DNA of 64,000 nt from Cacajao melanocephalus (Eukaryota; Chordata; Mammalia; Primates; Pitheciidae). Below, piece by piece: positions 12,233 to 27,441 of the stretch (positions are counted from its first letter, which is position 1; each line of letters begins with the position of its first letter). The notes under the pieces were generated by a model. It saw only the letters and a list, made by a program, of their open reading frames with translations, made no database searches and was not told the DNA's origin. The position numbers and the translations under genes are program-made. The stretch covers positions 62,001 through 126,000 of the forward strand of contig CAUYLG010065945.1 of NCBI GenBank assembly GCA_963573385.1, written 5' to 3'.

Positions 12233-12889
12233 GCCTTGTACATAGCATGGTACAGAAATATTACAGGGCCTCCGTACATATTTATTAACCGAGTGAATGA
12301 ACAAGGACCACACATAGGCTCTCTAAGGGCTCATGGGGTTTGATAAACTGGACATGAAGGCCAGAGTGGCTGGTTACAACTAGGGTAGAACTATCTCCAT
12401 GAAATAATATGGGCAAATTCCACAGAATGAAGGCAATCAGGCAGAATATTCAGAGGCTAGTAATGAGCAGGCCATTCATTGTCCTTTTCCTATCCTGTCC
12501 TTTGGGTGAGGAATAATAACCAGCATTGACGGACTGTTTGAATAGCTGCAGGGGCAGAGGGGACTCTACCCGTGAAGACACCACAACTCAAAGTGAACGC
12601 TGACTTTGGTTTGGGTTGATTTGTTACCCCTGACTTCCATTCGGAGCTTTAGATTCCAAAATGTTTGAATGACTTCACTTTTGTTGAAAAAGCAAATGAT
12701 TATTTTCCAAATAAAACAAAGCTGTGCTTACTTTGAGCAAACAGGAAAAAATGCTGACTTTATTTTTGCCTCCTTCCAGTGTATCTCCATAGAGAGAGTA
12801 AACTAGCTAGAAACAGTAAAACAAGTTAGTTTATTGTATCATTTTGAAACCATATTAATCAATATTTGAAGTAATGATGTGTGAACAAC
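12233..12889. other. Single-copy stretch, nothing recognised
   Basis: No gene or repeat could be named between the L1 fragment and the AT-rich tract. Confidence 0.35.
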
Positions 12890-13110
12890 AATACTATATT
12901 AGTACAATATAATAATATATAAAGAATTATTCTAATAGTCATAATGTATTGACATTTAATATAATATTGTAACATGTTTAAGTATATATTTATTAATATA
13001 TTTCTAAACATGTTAATATATACCACATTGGTATTGATTATACATTATAGTTTGTTAATAAAATATGTTTATATTAGTTATAAAATATTAATATATATTT
13101 TAAGATAATA
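12890..13110. repeat. AT-rich low-complexity tract
   Basis: Over 200 bases made almost only of A and T with scattered 'taatata' words. It lies immediately upstream of an antisense L1. Confidence 0.8.
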
Positions 13111-13161
13111 CTTTGTGTATAATAGTAATTGCCATTTATTGAGCATTTACTATGAAGACAG

Positions 13162-14158
13162 TTTTTTTTTTAAATTTTAGATTCGGGGGCACATAGGCAT
13201 ATTTGTTACAAGGTTATATTGCATGATGCTAAGGTCTGGGCTTCTGTTGTTCCCGTCACTCAAATAGTGAACATAGGACCTAATAGGAAGATTTTCAGCC
13301 CTTGCCCCACTCTCTCCCTTTTGTCTTTTGGAGTCCCCAGTGTTTATTGTACCCATCTTTATGTCCATGAGTACTCAATGTATATCTCCCACTTAGAAGC
13401 GAGAACATGTAGTATTTAGTTTTCTCTTCCTGCATTAATTTGCTTAAGATAATGAGCTCCAGCTCCATCCATGTTGCTGCAAAGGACATGATTGATTCTT
13501 TTTATGGCTGCATAGTATTCCGTGGTGTATACGTACCACATTTCCTTTATCCAGTCATTGTTGATGGGCAGCTAGGTTGATTCCATGCCTTTGCTATTGT
13601 GGATAGTGCTGTGATAAACATAGAAATGCAGGTGTCTCTTTGGTAGAATAATTTCTTTTCCTTTGGGTATATACTCAGTAATGGGATTGCTGGGTTGAAT
13701 AGTAGTTCTATTTTTAGTTCTTTGAGAAATCCCCAAACTTCTTTAAATAGGGTTGAACTAATTTACCTTCCCACCAACAGTGTGTAGGCATTCCCTTTTC
13801 TCCACAACTTCACCAGCATCTGTTATTTTTTGACTTTTTAGTCATAACCATTCTGATTGGTGTGGATGGCTCTCACTGGTTTTGATTTGTGCTTCTCTGA
13901 TGAACAGTGATGCTGAGCAGTTTTTCATATGTTTGTTGATGGCTTCATTGTCTTTTGAAAAATGTCTGTTCATATCCTTTGCCTACTTCTTAATGAGCTC
14001 ATTTGTTGTTGTTGTTGTTTTTCTTACTGATTTAAGTCTTTTATAGATCCTAGATATTGCTCCTGTTTCTGATGCATAGTTTGCAAATATTTTCTCCCAT
14101 TCTGTAGGTTGTCTGTTTACTCTGTTGATAGTTTCTTTTGCTGTGCAGGAGCTCTACT
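13162..14158 (-). repeat. L1 3' segment (ORF2 end and 3' UTR)
   Basis: Antisense L1 of about 1 kb. It opens with the T-run and 'aaattttagattc', passes through 'ctcccacttagaagcgagaac', 'gctccatccatgttgctgc', 'gtattccgtggtgtat', 'cccaccaacagtgtgtaggc' and ends near 'ttctgtaggttgtctg'. Many substitutions and stops break any ORF2 remnant. It is a 5'-truncated, long-dead insertion. Confidence 0.9.
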
Positions 14159-14189
14159 ATAAAGATAATTTTTTAGAAATATCTAATCC

Positions 14190-14420
14190 AGGAGTTTAAT
14201 CTTTTGGCTTCCCTGGGCCACATTGGAAGAATTGTTTGGGCCACGCATAAAATACACTAACACCAACAATAGGTGACGAACAAAAAAAAAACGAAGAAGA
14301 AGAAAAAGAAAAGAAAAAAAGAAGTTCCATGCATAATCTCATCATGTTCTAAGAAAGTTTGTCAATTTTATGTTGGGCTGCATTCAAAGCCATCGTGGGC
14401 TGCAGTTGGACAAACTTGAC
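14190..14420. repeat. Unassigned MER-type interspersed repeat
   Basis: The text 'cttttggcttccctgggcc', 'aaaatacactaacacc' and 'gttgggctgcattcaaagcc' followed by 'ggacaaacttga' recurs widely in primate genomes in my memory. I cannot name the family. An A-rich tract (14281-14322) sits inside it. Confidence 0.5.
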
Positions 14421-14454
14421 CTAATCCTTATGAGAATTTTGGAAAGTAGACATT

Positions 14455-14590
14455 TTTAACCTCTTTTTATAGATGAGAAACCAGGGCTCCAAGAGGTTGA
14501 GTTCCTCAGATCTATGGAAATGGCAGTAGAGAAATCAGGGCTTTGAAGTTACCATTCACTGGCTCCATCTTCTTTCCAATACCACGTGCT
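14455..14590 (-). repeat. MIR SINE fragment
   Basis: Antisense MIR block 'tatagatgagaaaccagggc' followed by 'ccaagaggttgagttcc' and 'gctccatcttc'. Diverged and short. Confidence 0.55.
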
Positions 14591-14715
14591 CCCTGTTCCC
14601 AACACAGAAATGAAGACTAAGGAGGAGAAGAGGCTGGGTCCCACCTTACCTGACTGAGCACCAGGAATCGTGGGATAGGCTAGCTTAGTGTTTAACCCAC
14701 AAGTTCATATATTTT

Positions 14716-17285
<2,570 letters not shown>

Positions 17286-17289
17286 TAGT

Positions 17290-17470
17290 AGACAAATCCC
17301 AGCTTTATGGATTCTATAGTGGGGCCAGTGAATCACTTGGAGATGCCTGGTCTAGCGTGGTGACCACTGACCACATGTGACTATTGAACACTTGAAATGC
17401 AGCCAGTCTGCCTTGAGATGTGCTATCAGCATAAAATGCACACTAGATTTTGAAGGTTTAGTATAAAAAA
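17290..17470. repeat. DNA-transposon-like MER fragment
   Basis: The text 'gaccacatgtgactattgaac', 'acttgaaatgcagcc' and 'agatgtgctatcagcataaaatgc' matches a common non-autonomous repeat I cannot name exactly. A second shorter relic with related text occurs at about 62045-62095. Confidence 0.5.
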
Positions 17471-17625
17471 TATGTATATATATATAAAATACCTTAATTT
17501 TTCAATTTATTACTTGGTGACATGAAAATATATTAGATGTATTTGTCTAAATGAATTATATAAAATATATAATATATAACTTAAATATAATTTAACATAA
17601 ATGTATTATTAGAATTACTTTTAAC
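17462..17625. repeat. AT-rich tract
   Basis: A TATA-rich stretch including 'atgtatatatatataaaat' directly before the antisense L1. It may hold a decayed L1 tail. Confidence 0.7.
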
Positions 17626-17636
17626 TATTTCTTTTT

Positions 17637-18624
<988 letters not shown>

Positions 18625-19430
18625 AAATCTTCATGTCATTTTCCATAATGGCTATACTAATGTACATTCCTATCAACAGTGTATGAATTCCCTTTTCTCC
18701 ACATCCTTGCCATCATCTGTTATTTTTGGTCGCTTTAATAACCACCATTCTAACTGGGGTAAAATGATAAATCCTTGTGGTTTTGATTTGCATTTCCCTG
18801 ATGATTAGTGATGTTAAGCATTTTTTCATATATCTGTCGGCTATTTCTTTTGAGAAATAATTACTCAGATCCTTTGCCCACATTTTCATGGGACTATTAT
18901 TATTGTTATTTGCTGTTGAGTTGTTTGAGTTCCTTGAACGTTCTGGATACTAGTTCCTTGTCAGATGAATAATTTACAAATATTTTCTCCCATTCAGTAG
19001 GTGTCTCTCCACTCTGGTGAGTGTTTCTTTTTCTGGGCAGAAGCTTTTTAGTTTAATGTTGTTGCATTTGCCTATTTTTGTGTTGTTGCCTGTACTTTTG
19101 AGGTCTGAGCCATAAAACCTTTGCCAAGACCAATGTACTGGATTGTTTCCCCTGTTTTCTTCTAGTAAGTTTGTAATTTCAGGTCTTATATTTAAGCTGT
19201 TAATCCATTTTGCATTGATTTTTTATATGGTGAGAGAGAGGGTATCCAGTTTTCCCAGCACCATTATTGAAGAGGATGTTCATTCCTCAATGTATGTTCT
19301 TGGCACCTTTTTCAAAAATCAGTTGCTATAAATATATAGAGTTATTTATGTCTGGGTTCTGTACTCTGTTCCATCGATATATGTGTCTGTTTTTATACCA
19401 ATACCATGCTTAGGTTATTACAGCATTTGT
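18625..19430 (-). repeat. L1 3' segment, part 2
   Basis: Antisense L1 ORF2 region continues: 'ttttccataatggctatac', 'tttgatttgcatttccctg', 'tttctcccattcagtaggtg', 'gaggatgttcattcctcaatg', 'atgtgtctgtttttatacc'. It is cut by an antisense Alu at about 19431. Confidence 0.95.
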
Positions 19431-20245
<815 letters not shown>

Positions 20246-20669
20246 ATTGAATGTAGATATTAGAAAGTCTGAAATTAGAAATGTGACTCAAATCATAACT
20301 GCGTTGCATAGCCTTGAGCTAGAGAACATGCACTCCCTCAAGTTTAATGGCTATATGCCCAAGTAGGTTTTTGATTTGTTTATATATTTTCCAGCAATCC
20401 CTGATTGTTCCAGAGACATTTTAATGTACCATAATTGGGACCTCATCATAATCCTCTTTGGGCTGCTCTCGTCTCTCTCTCGGCCCATTAAATGGCAGTC
20501 CACTCCATCCAGGCATCCAAGCCAGCAACTTGCCTTTATACTCTCCTTTTTCCTTCCTTTTCACATTCAGTCAGTTTCCACATCCTGTTACTTCATCTCT
20601 TCAAGATATCTTGTATTTGTTTCTTCCTCTTCATCCACATGGTGGGCATGCTTCTGGAATAGAAGACTA
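20246..20669. other. Single-copy stretch, nothing recognised
   Basis: No repeat or gene was named between the L1 end and the pyrimidine tract. Confidence 0.35.
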
Positions 20670-20910
20670 CCCCCTCTTCCTTTTCCCCCTCCTTTTTCTC
20701 CTCCTCATTTCTCTTCCTCCTATTCCTCTTCCTCTTCCTCATGCTCCTCTTCTTCCTCATCCTCTTCCCTCTCTTCTTCCTCTTTTTCCTCCTCTTCCTC
20801 CTCCTCTTTTTCCTCCTCCTCTTCCTCCTCCTCTTCCTTCTCCTCTTGTTCCTTCTCTTCTTACTTCTCCTCCTCTTTCTCTTTCTCCTCCTCCTTCTTT
20901 TTCTTTCTTC
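20670..20910. repeat. (TTCCTC)n pyrimidine tract
   Basis: About 240 bases nearly all C and T, built from TCC, TTCC and CTCTTCC words. It lies against the Alu monomer at 20912, so it probably grew from an Alu-associated tail. The overlapping 180-, 176- and 112-codon frames (poly-Ser, Leu/Pro, Arg/Lys) are artefacts of the composition. Confidence 0.95.
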
Positions 20911-21042
20911 ATTTTTGAGATGGGGTCTCACTATCTGTTACCCAGACTCGAGAGCTGTGGCATGAGTGTCGCTTACTGTAGCCTCTAACTCCTGGGCCCA
21001 AGCGATCCTCCTGTCTCAGCCCCCGAGTAGCTGGGGCCACAG
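20911..21042 (-). repeat. Alu monomer (FLAM/AluJ-like)
   Basis: Antisense single-arm Alu, 'tttgagatggggtctcactat' to 'ccgagtagctggggccacag'. Only one arm is present, so it is either a fossil monomer or a truncated AluJ. Confidence 0.75.
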
Positions 21043-21764
21043 ACTTGGCCACTTGGGTGCAGAGATAGACAAAGAGAGATGGGGAGCAGATATGAAGACT
21101 GTGTAAGGTCCAGGTCCCCCAGCCTTGGGGCAACCATATTGTGACCTCTTAGTAGATTGGTCTGATGTATGGGATCTTCCCTTAGGGAACACAGAAGGAG
21201 TCGTTTTGCAACTTAGTTTTAGATTCAGTCTAGTCTTTTGCTGCAGCTTTCAGACCTGCACCCCCAGGCTCTGTGGGGTGGGGAGTTGAAAACATATGTC
21301 CCTCTGCTCTGCTCCAAGGAGCTTTTCCTCTATCAAACCAATGAACCAACACAACAATGAAAGTAACTGCTTTAAACAAGGGTGTATCGGCTTAAAGAAA
21401 CTATTTAGACTGGTGGCAAGTCTATTTTGCTTTACTGACTAATGTTTTCACAAACAGTCTTGATAGACTAACAAAGGATAAAGGAGCCTCTTTGATAGAG
21501 AAACCCAGTGAGATCATTGAACAGAACGTGTGCTCAGGTTTATAAGCTGTGTTCCAGGAACAGCCAGGAGTCCATGGAAACGTCAAAGATTCCCATTAAA
21601 GTGTTTTCCAAGTAGAGTTGAATTTTACGTAAAATGGCTGATTTGTCAAAATCATGACTAAGTCCAGGTATTCAAAAACATACAAAGGGTATAAACCTAC
21701 GTAGATCTCTTTGTAGCTTAAGAACTAAAACATCACTAGTAGAATAGAGATCCCCATGTAACTT
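21043..21764. other. Single-copy stretch, nothing recognised
   Basis: No gene or repeat could be supported here. Confidence 0.35.
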
Positions 21765-22290
21765 CCCTCATTATCTCCCTCCCTCTCTCCTCCCAGGGTT
21801 AACTGCTACCCTGACTTTGGTATTTATCATCTGATACCATTATTGATATTTATATTACAAACATGTTTGTAATAAAAATAAACAATATTGCATGTATATT
21901 TTGGTGCTCTCAAGAGATGATATCTAAGTGTATGAATTGTCTGCAATTTGTTTATTTCACTCAATAGTTTTAGTGTGAGAGTCACTAGCATGGGTGTGAA
22001 TTGTTGTAATTCATTCATCATGGGTGTGTATTGTTGTAGGTCATTCGTTTGCCCTCCTGAATTATTGAGTACAACATTGTGTGAATATACCACAAGTCAT
22101 GTATCTGTTGACTTGTGAGTAGACTTTTCCCATTTTTTTAACCATTACAAACAATACCACCAGACCATTTATATATACATCTCCTTTTAGCTGGTGGGAA
22201 AAAGTTTCCCAGTGTCTACAGTCAGGAGAGGAATTGCTTGGTTGTGAGGTACAGGTGTCCTAACATTTACTATATTGCTCTCCAAAGACG
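21765..22290 (-). repeat. Old L1M-type 3' fragment
   Basis: Diverged antisense L1-like text: 'atataccacaagtcatgtatctgttgac'-type phrase, 'aaccattacaaacaatacc', 'ggaattgcttggttgtgagg', 'atattgctctccaaag'. A short internal tandem of 'catgggtgtgaattgttgta' with about 48-bp spacing occurs at 21989-22040. Confidence 0.55.
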
Positions 22291-22961
22291 GTGAGCGTTA
22301 AAATGTGTTTTATTTTCCCAAATGACACCTATATTTTCACTGTGTTATGTGACATGTGCATCTATGCATAATTAAGGATGATGTCAAAAAAGAATGTGTT
22401 TCTATCTACATGTAGAACACTTATTATACTTGTTTTATTGTGTTCTGAAAATGTGAGTAAGAGAGATTACTTGATTATTTTCTTCCAAAACCTCCATCCT
22501 CTCTCACTCTTTCTTAACATTTACTTTCTTTTTTTTTTAATTTTCTAACTTTCAATTGTATTATCCCAGTATCTCACAGCCCTCACCAGTGGCATTGCAT
22601 TGTATGTGGCATTAATCCATATAATGTGATCAGAGGTGGTATGATTTTATTTTCTGTACATAAAACTCATAAAAATGTAAGAAAACCTGCTAGACTCTGT
22701 GACTAAAAACAAGCCCACATCCTTTATGGCTACTGAGGAAGGGGAATCACCATGTGGGAAGGGACAGACGCTAAGCCCTAGAGTTGTAATTCCTTTCTTT
22801 TGAAGCCCAGCTTCCCCAGGGATTACTCATTATTTATTGCCCCCAGTGCTGGGCTGGGCTCAGGGTGATGCTTACTATTACTGTCTCTCAGAGGACCTCC
22901 ATAAGAATTTTTATTTTATATTTTTAACACAAGAATCTATGTATTTATTTATTTATAAATA
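22291..22961. other. Single-copy stretch, nothing recognised
   Basis: A T-run lies at 22531-22540. Nothing else could be named. Confidence 0.35.
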
Positions 22962-22969
22962 CTCCCAGG

Positions 22970-23241
22970 CTGGAGTGCAGTGGTACCAACATAGCTCACT
23001 GTAACCTCCACCGCCTGAGCTCAAGTGATCCTCCTTCCTCAGGCTCCTGAGTAGCTGGGACTACAGACATGTGCCACCACACCTGACTACGTTTTTTAAA
23101 ATATGTTTTTGTAGAGAGGAGATCTCACTGGGTTGCCCAGGCTGGTCTCAAATTCCTGGCTAGGAAGCAATCCTCCTGCTTGCAAGGAGGATCCTCCTCC
23201 CAAAGTGCTGGGATGACAGGTATGAGCCACCACACCCAGTC
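22970..23241 (-). repeat. Alu SINE (AluJ-like), internally altered
   Basis: Antisense old Alu, 'cccaggctggagtgcagtgg' to 'gagccaccacacccagtcc'. Near 23181-23198 the usual 'cctcggcctccc' is replaced by text containing the palindrome aggaggatcctcct (23185-23198), a small local rearrangement. Confidence 0.9.
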
Positions 23242-24360
23242 CACAATAATCTTAAAGACACAAAGAGTAGGAGAGGACTGGGGACCCCCTGGTGACCACT
23301 TCATAGTTGAGTACTGGCCCAGGATTGTTTTGTCTGACGTATTTCTTTCAGACCAACAAAGACTGAAGATTTACTTAATAAAAAATGATGGGGTTCTGCC
23401 AAATGTAAGCTAAGGGCCTCTCCCTGTATTGTTCAAGGTTTGCAGAAGGTTAAGTAGAGACAAAAATGATAGGAGAAATGACTCTTCATCTATGTTCACG
23501 GGGTGACATAGACATGCCAAACTCAAAAGAACCCACAGAAGAGAAGTCAGAAACATATTCACGCTAAGAGCTGCAATTTTGTTTCAGCCAAAAAAACCAA
23601 TACCAGGGTAAAGCAATAAATTTGAACTTTATTAATTTTACATATTTTTGGATTTGATTTAACATTTTTTTTGACTTTCTAGTTACATAAGAACTCTTCA
23701 GCATGAGGAGATTGTATTTTTAATTGTTTTAGCCATATTTAAGGAACTAAAGTTAAGATAAAAATAAGTGAAGACAGCACTGGGGGTCCAGAAGTAGGTT
23801 GTTTTTTGAAAGGGATCCATAAATCATACATTTAAAGTGAAATCAAACCTCTCCATATAGCTGAGGCCCAGCTGGAACATTTAAATAAGGCTTTCTAAAA
23901 TCTCAATGATATCAAAAAATGGAAACAGACAGATTTGCAATGCTAATCTTGATGACAAGTGGGTAATTCACTCGTCTTCAGCTTTGGGTCCTCATCTGGT
24001 CTACCATTTGCCCCCTTTCTTGGTCTTCAACACCTGCAGGTCCCTCAAAGCTGATGTGAGTTTTCAAAATCCATACCCTAGACCTTGAAGTCAAGAGAAA
24101 GACAGAACCTCCCTTCCCTAATCTATCAGGGGGTCATTGCCAGATACTTTCCAGTCAAGTATTTCAAACACAGATGGTTTAAGACAGAGAATAGGTCACC
24201 CAGGTTCTGGAAGAGCTCAGAGGCCAAGCAGGGGATGGTGAGGTGACAGCAGGAGGCTGTAACCTCATCAGGGCTGCAGGGACACAGCCAGGAGAGGATG
24301 CTACTGGAGGGTAGAGGCAGAGCCATCTGCCAGGAGTCAGAATCACAGCAGGGACTCTTC

Positions 24361-24412
24361 CATCTGTGCCTGTATAGTTAGGAAAAAAAGATTGATTGAT
24401 TAATGATGTCTG
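24361..24412. repeat. Diverged direct repeat, copy 1
   Basis: About 52 bases starting 'catctgtgcctgtatagtta' resemble 24786-24837 without a gap, including the shared ends 'catctgtg' and 'aatgatgtctg'/'aataatgtctg'. No interspersed family was recognised. Confidence 0.6.
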
Positions 24413-24785
24413 GGAGGGAAGGCAGCACTATGAGAAGGAACGACACGTTTCTCTCTTATTCTGCCCTCCAACCTTCTTGCCAGTCCTTCCCAGTGCCAAA
24501 GCCGATTGGCCAGAGAACCTGGGGAGTGCACTTCCTGTGATGCAGAGCAGAGCTGGGAGCAGGCACATGGAGGCAAGCCTCCCACACTCGGTTTTCTTTT
24601 TGCCTAACCTTCCACTCCTCTTAGATAACTCATGCTGGGAATGACCATCTGTAGATGACTCCATACTTTATACACTGGTCTAGCCTCATCTTATAGCAGG
24701 AAAGGCAAATAGGATTCCAGTTTTATACCAGTTCTGATTGGTTGCTGTGGTTGCTTGGAGCCCTGTGCCGAGGTTCCTGTGGATC

Positions 24786-24837
24786 CATCTGTGTATGTGT
24801 AGTCAGGAAAGAATGATATATTGATTAATAATGTCTG
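24786..24837. repeat. Diverged direct repeat, copy 2
   Basis: Partner of 24361-24412, starting 'catctgtgtatgtgtagtca'. The two are 425 bases apart in the same orientation. Confidence 0.6.
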
Positions 24838-25385
24838 CTGTGAGTGCAGAAGGGGAGTAAAGGCATCATTGGGTATAGACCATCCCTGTATCCCAGTTTC
24901 ATCAGAAAAATCATACAGAAGGCAACACAAAAGTTAGCATTCCATGTGGAGCAGGTGTGAACCTTCATGTATCTGCAAACCTGGGTGTGCAACAATCTCA
25001 ATATCTTTATTTTATTAAACTAAATTCATTTGAGTCTAAGCCCTCACCTCTCTGGATGGGCAGGGATTTCAATCTTGTCACTGTTTATTTTCATGGAAAA
25101 TGGAAAAAGCCCTCTGCACTGCAACACCTCATTGTCCCTGTTGAAAGCTCATTGGAAAGACCACAGTAGGGCAGTAGGGCAGCTCTCGGCCTCCCTGCCT
25201 TTGTGGAGTCCATGAGTCTCTGCCAAGGCCTGGGGCTCTAGTGCTCAGGACCCAGCATTCCCAGGAGCCCCCTGGGATCTTGCCTCCTTCCTGGGGTTCT
25301 GCCAGAGGCTAGGGTAAAGATTGCTACTACTCTTGAATGCCTGGGCTCCCCCTCTTCTCAACTGGAGAAGTCTCTCTTCTCTGCA

Positions 25386-25686
25386 TTTTTTCTTTCTTTT
25401 CAGAGGCAAGGTCTTGTTCTGTCATCTAGGCTGGAGTGCAGTGGTACAATCATAGCTCACTGCAGCTTCAACTTCCTAGGCTCCAGCAATCTTCCCTCCT
25501 TGGCCTCCTGAGTAGGTGGGACTACAGACACATACCACCACACCCAGCTGATTTTAAAAAATTTGTTAGTGGAGACAGGGTCTCGCTATGTCGCCCAGGC
25601 TTGTTTTGAACTCGTGGCCTCAAGTGATCCTCCCATCTCGGCCTCCCGAAGTGGTGAGATTACAGGGGTGAGCCACTGCACCCGGC
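25386..25686 (-). repeat. Alu SINE (AluJ-like)
   Basis: Antisense Alu, 'cttttcagaggcaaggtctt' to 'gtgagccactgcacccggc'. Its last bases plus the adjoining flank recur at 26443-26482. Confidence 0.9.
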
Positions 25687-26284
25687 TTCTCTCTATTTTT
25701 AAGGCACAGGCGTCACAATGGAGGTGAGAATGAGGACACTGGTTCTCTGTTGTCCTCAGGGTCAGTGCAACCAACATGGCAGTGAGATAATTAATTTTAA
25801 TTTTATACTTACGGAGTAACTGTCTTTAGGCTTTTCCAGTAGAACTACACAAACATATCCTGATTTAGCTATGTATTTATTTATTTTCCAGCAAATTATA
25901 GTATATTGAGACAGCTGACATGAACCCATTACATCACCCTCCCTTCATGCTGTGTGAAGTCCCCTCCCCTCTCTGTCCTCTCCCCCAGGAAGCCTGGCAA
26001 CATCTTTTGAACAAGCTTGGTTCTCAGAAATAGAAACTGGGGTAGAAAGTGTCCTGCAAGCAGTTTCTGCCTTTGGGCTGAAGTGGGAACTCTTCTTAAG
26101 TGAAGGGCACAGGGGCCTGCTGCCCTTGAAAAACAAAGGAGAGAAACAGGGAGAAAATAAATTAATTAAACATCTTCAAAACTTAGCCTACAGCATTTCT
26201 GAGAAACGTACCCTGGGAATGGGAGGGAGGAAGGCGGAAAGGGCTGCACGAGGGAAGGGTTGCTCTCATTGCAGAAGGTTCTGG

Positions 26285-26440
26285 TTTTTCATATATATAC
26301 ACACACACATATATATATGTATATATATACACATATATATGTATATATATACACACACACATATATACATACATATGTGTATATATATATACACACACAC
26401 ATATATATATACACATATATATACACACATATATATATGG
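26285..26440. repeat. (TA/CA)n compound microsatellite
   Basis: About 155 bases of alternating TATATA and CACACA blocks. It is highly self-complementary. The Tyr/Ile/His-rich frames across it on both strands are composition artefacts. Confidence 0.95.
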
Positions 26441-26442
26441 CT

Positions 26443-26482
26443 TACAGGGGTGAGCCACTGCATCCAGCTTCTCTCTATTCTT
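26443..26482 (-). repeat. Duplicate of AluJ end plus flank
   Basis: These 40 bases match 25661-25700 at 37 positions. The match covers the Alu end and about 12 bases of non-Alu flank ('cttctctctatt'), so it is a copied piece and not a second independent Alu insertion. Confidence 0.75.
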
Positions 26483-26690
26483 GTAATAAGCAAGTACATG
26501 TACCCTCTGAATCTAAAATAATATATATTATATAATAATATAGAGATATATGTGAAATATAAAATATATATTAAATATGTCTTATGTATAATATATATTA
26601 AATATAATCTATATTAGTTATATATTATATATTGTAATATATAATATATTGTAATATATAATATATTAATTTATGTTAGATTAGATTCCT
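26483..26690 (+). repeat. Short L1 3' end with AT-rich tail
   Basis: 'gtaataagcaagtacatgta' then 'ccctctgaatctaaaat' is an L1 3' terminus in sense orientation, followed by about 170 bases of TATAATA tract. The terminus is the inverse of the start of the antisense L1 near 26903-26940. Confidence 0.65.
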
Positions 26691-26854
26691 ACCAGACACA
26701 GGAGGGATCAGTAAATAGGAAATACTCTAGCTTCCTTTTGGAGCTTGGAATCAAGAAGTTAAGGAATTTTAATAACCTCAGTCTTAGCCTATGAGCACAT
26801 GAACAATTCCTAGGCATGTGACAAATCCACTACTTAGGATATTAGATATGATGC
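26688..26854. repeat. 167-bp direct repeat, copy A
   Basis: The 167 bases from 'cctaccagacacaggaggga' to 'attagatatgatgc' recur at 27442-27539 plus 27846-27914 with about 17 differences (about 90% identity) and no gap once the Alu in copy B is removed. It lies on the 3' (tail) side of an antisense L1. Confidence 0.85.
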
Positions 26855-26899
26855 TAATAATATGTATTTATATATATGAAGTATTAATATATACCATAT

Positions 26900-27425
26900 A
26901 TAATTTTAGATTCAGAGGGTATGAGCACTTGCTTATTACATCGGTATGACATGTGTAAAGTGGGGGATTAGACTCCTGGTATACCCATCACTCAAATATT
27001 AGACACTATACCTAGTAGGTAATTTTTCAACCCTCTCCTCTCCTGTTCTGCTCCCTTTGGAATCACCAGAATCGATTTTCTTCATCTTTATGTTCATGTG
27101 TACCCTTTATTTAGCTCCCACTTAAGAGTGAGAACATGCAATCTTTTATTTTGTGCTTCCTGTTAGTTCACTTAAGATAATGGCCTCCAGCTCCATCCAG
27201 GTTGCTACAAAGAACATGATTTCACTTTTTCATGGCTGCATAGTATTCCAAGGTGTAAGTGTACCACATTTTCTTTATCAAATCAACCATTGGTGAATGC
27301 TTGGGTTGGTTCCATGACTTTGCCATTGTAAATGCTGTTGAGAGAAACATATGAGTGCCTATGTCTTTTTGATATAATGCTTTATTTTCCTTCAGGTAAA
27401 TACCCATTAGTGGGGTTGCTCTCCC
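26900..27425 (-). repeat. 5'-truncated L1 segment
   Basis: Antisense L1 from 'attttagattcagagggta' through 'gctcccacttaagagtgag', 'ctccatccaggttgctac', 'tggctgcatagtattcca' to 'cattagtggggttgct'. It is bracketed by the 167-bp direct repeats. Confidence 0.9.
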
Positions 27426-27441
27426 TGCAGTGGATAGACAC

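Larger units (their letters stand above)
23242..25385. other. Mostly single-copy stretch
   Basis: No gene could be supported over about 2.1 kb. It contains two diverged direct repeats at 24361-24412 and 24786-24837. Confidence 0.4.

Noticed and set aside
20376..20988. Overlapping 180- and 176-codon frames
   Set aside because: They read through a TTCCTC pyrimidine tract (poly-Ser and Leu/Pro). The composition lacks stop words, so the length is not evidence of coding.
26126..26535. Tyr/Ile/His-rich frames up to 131 codons
   Set aside because: They are produced by the TA/CA repeat and exist on both strands.
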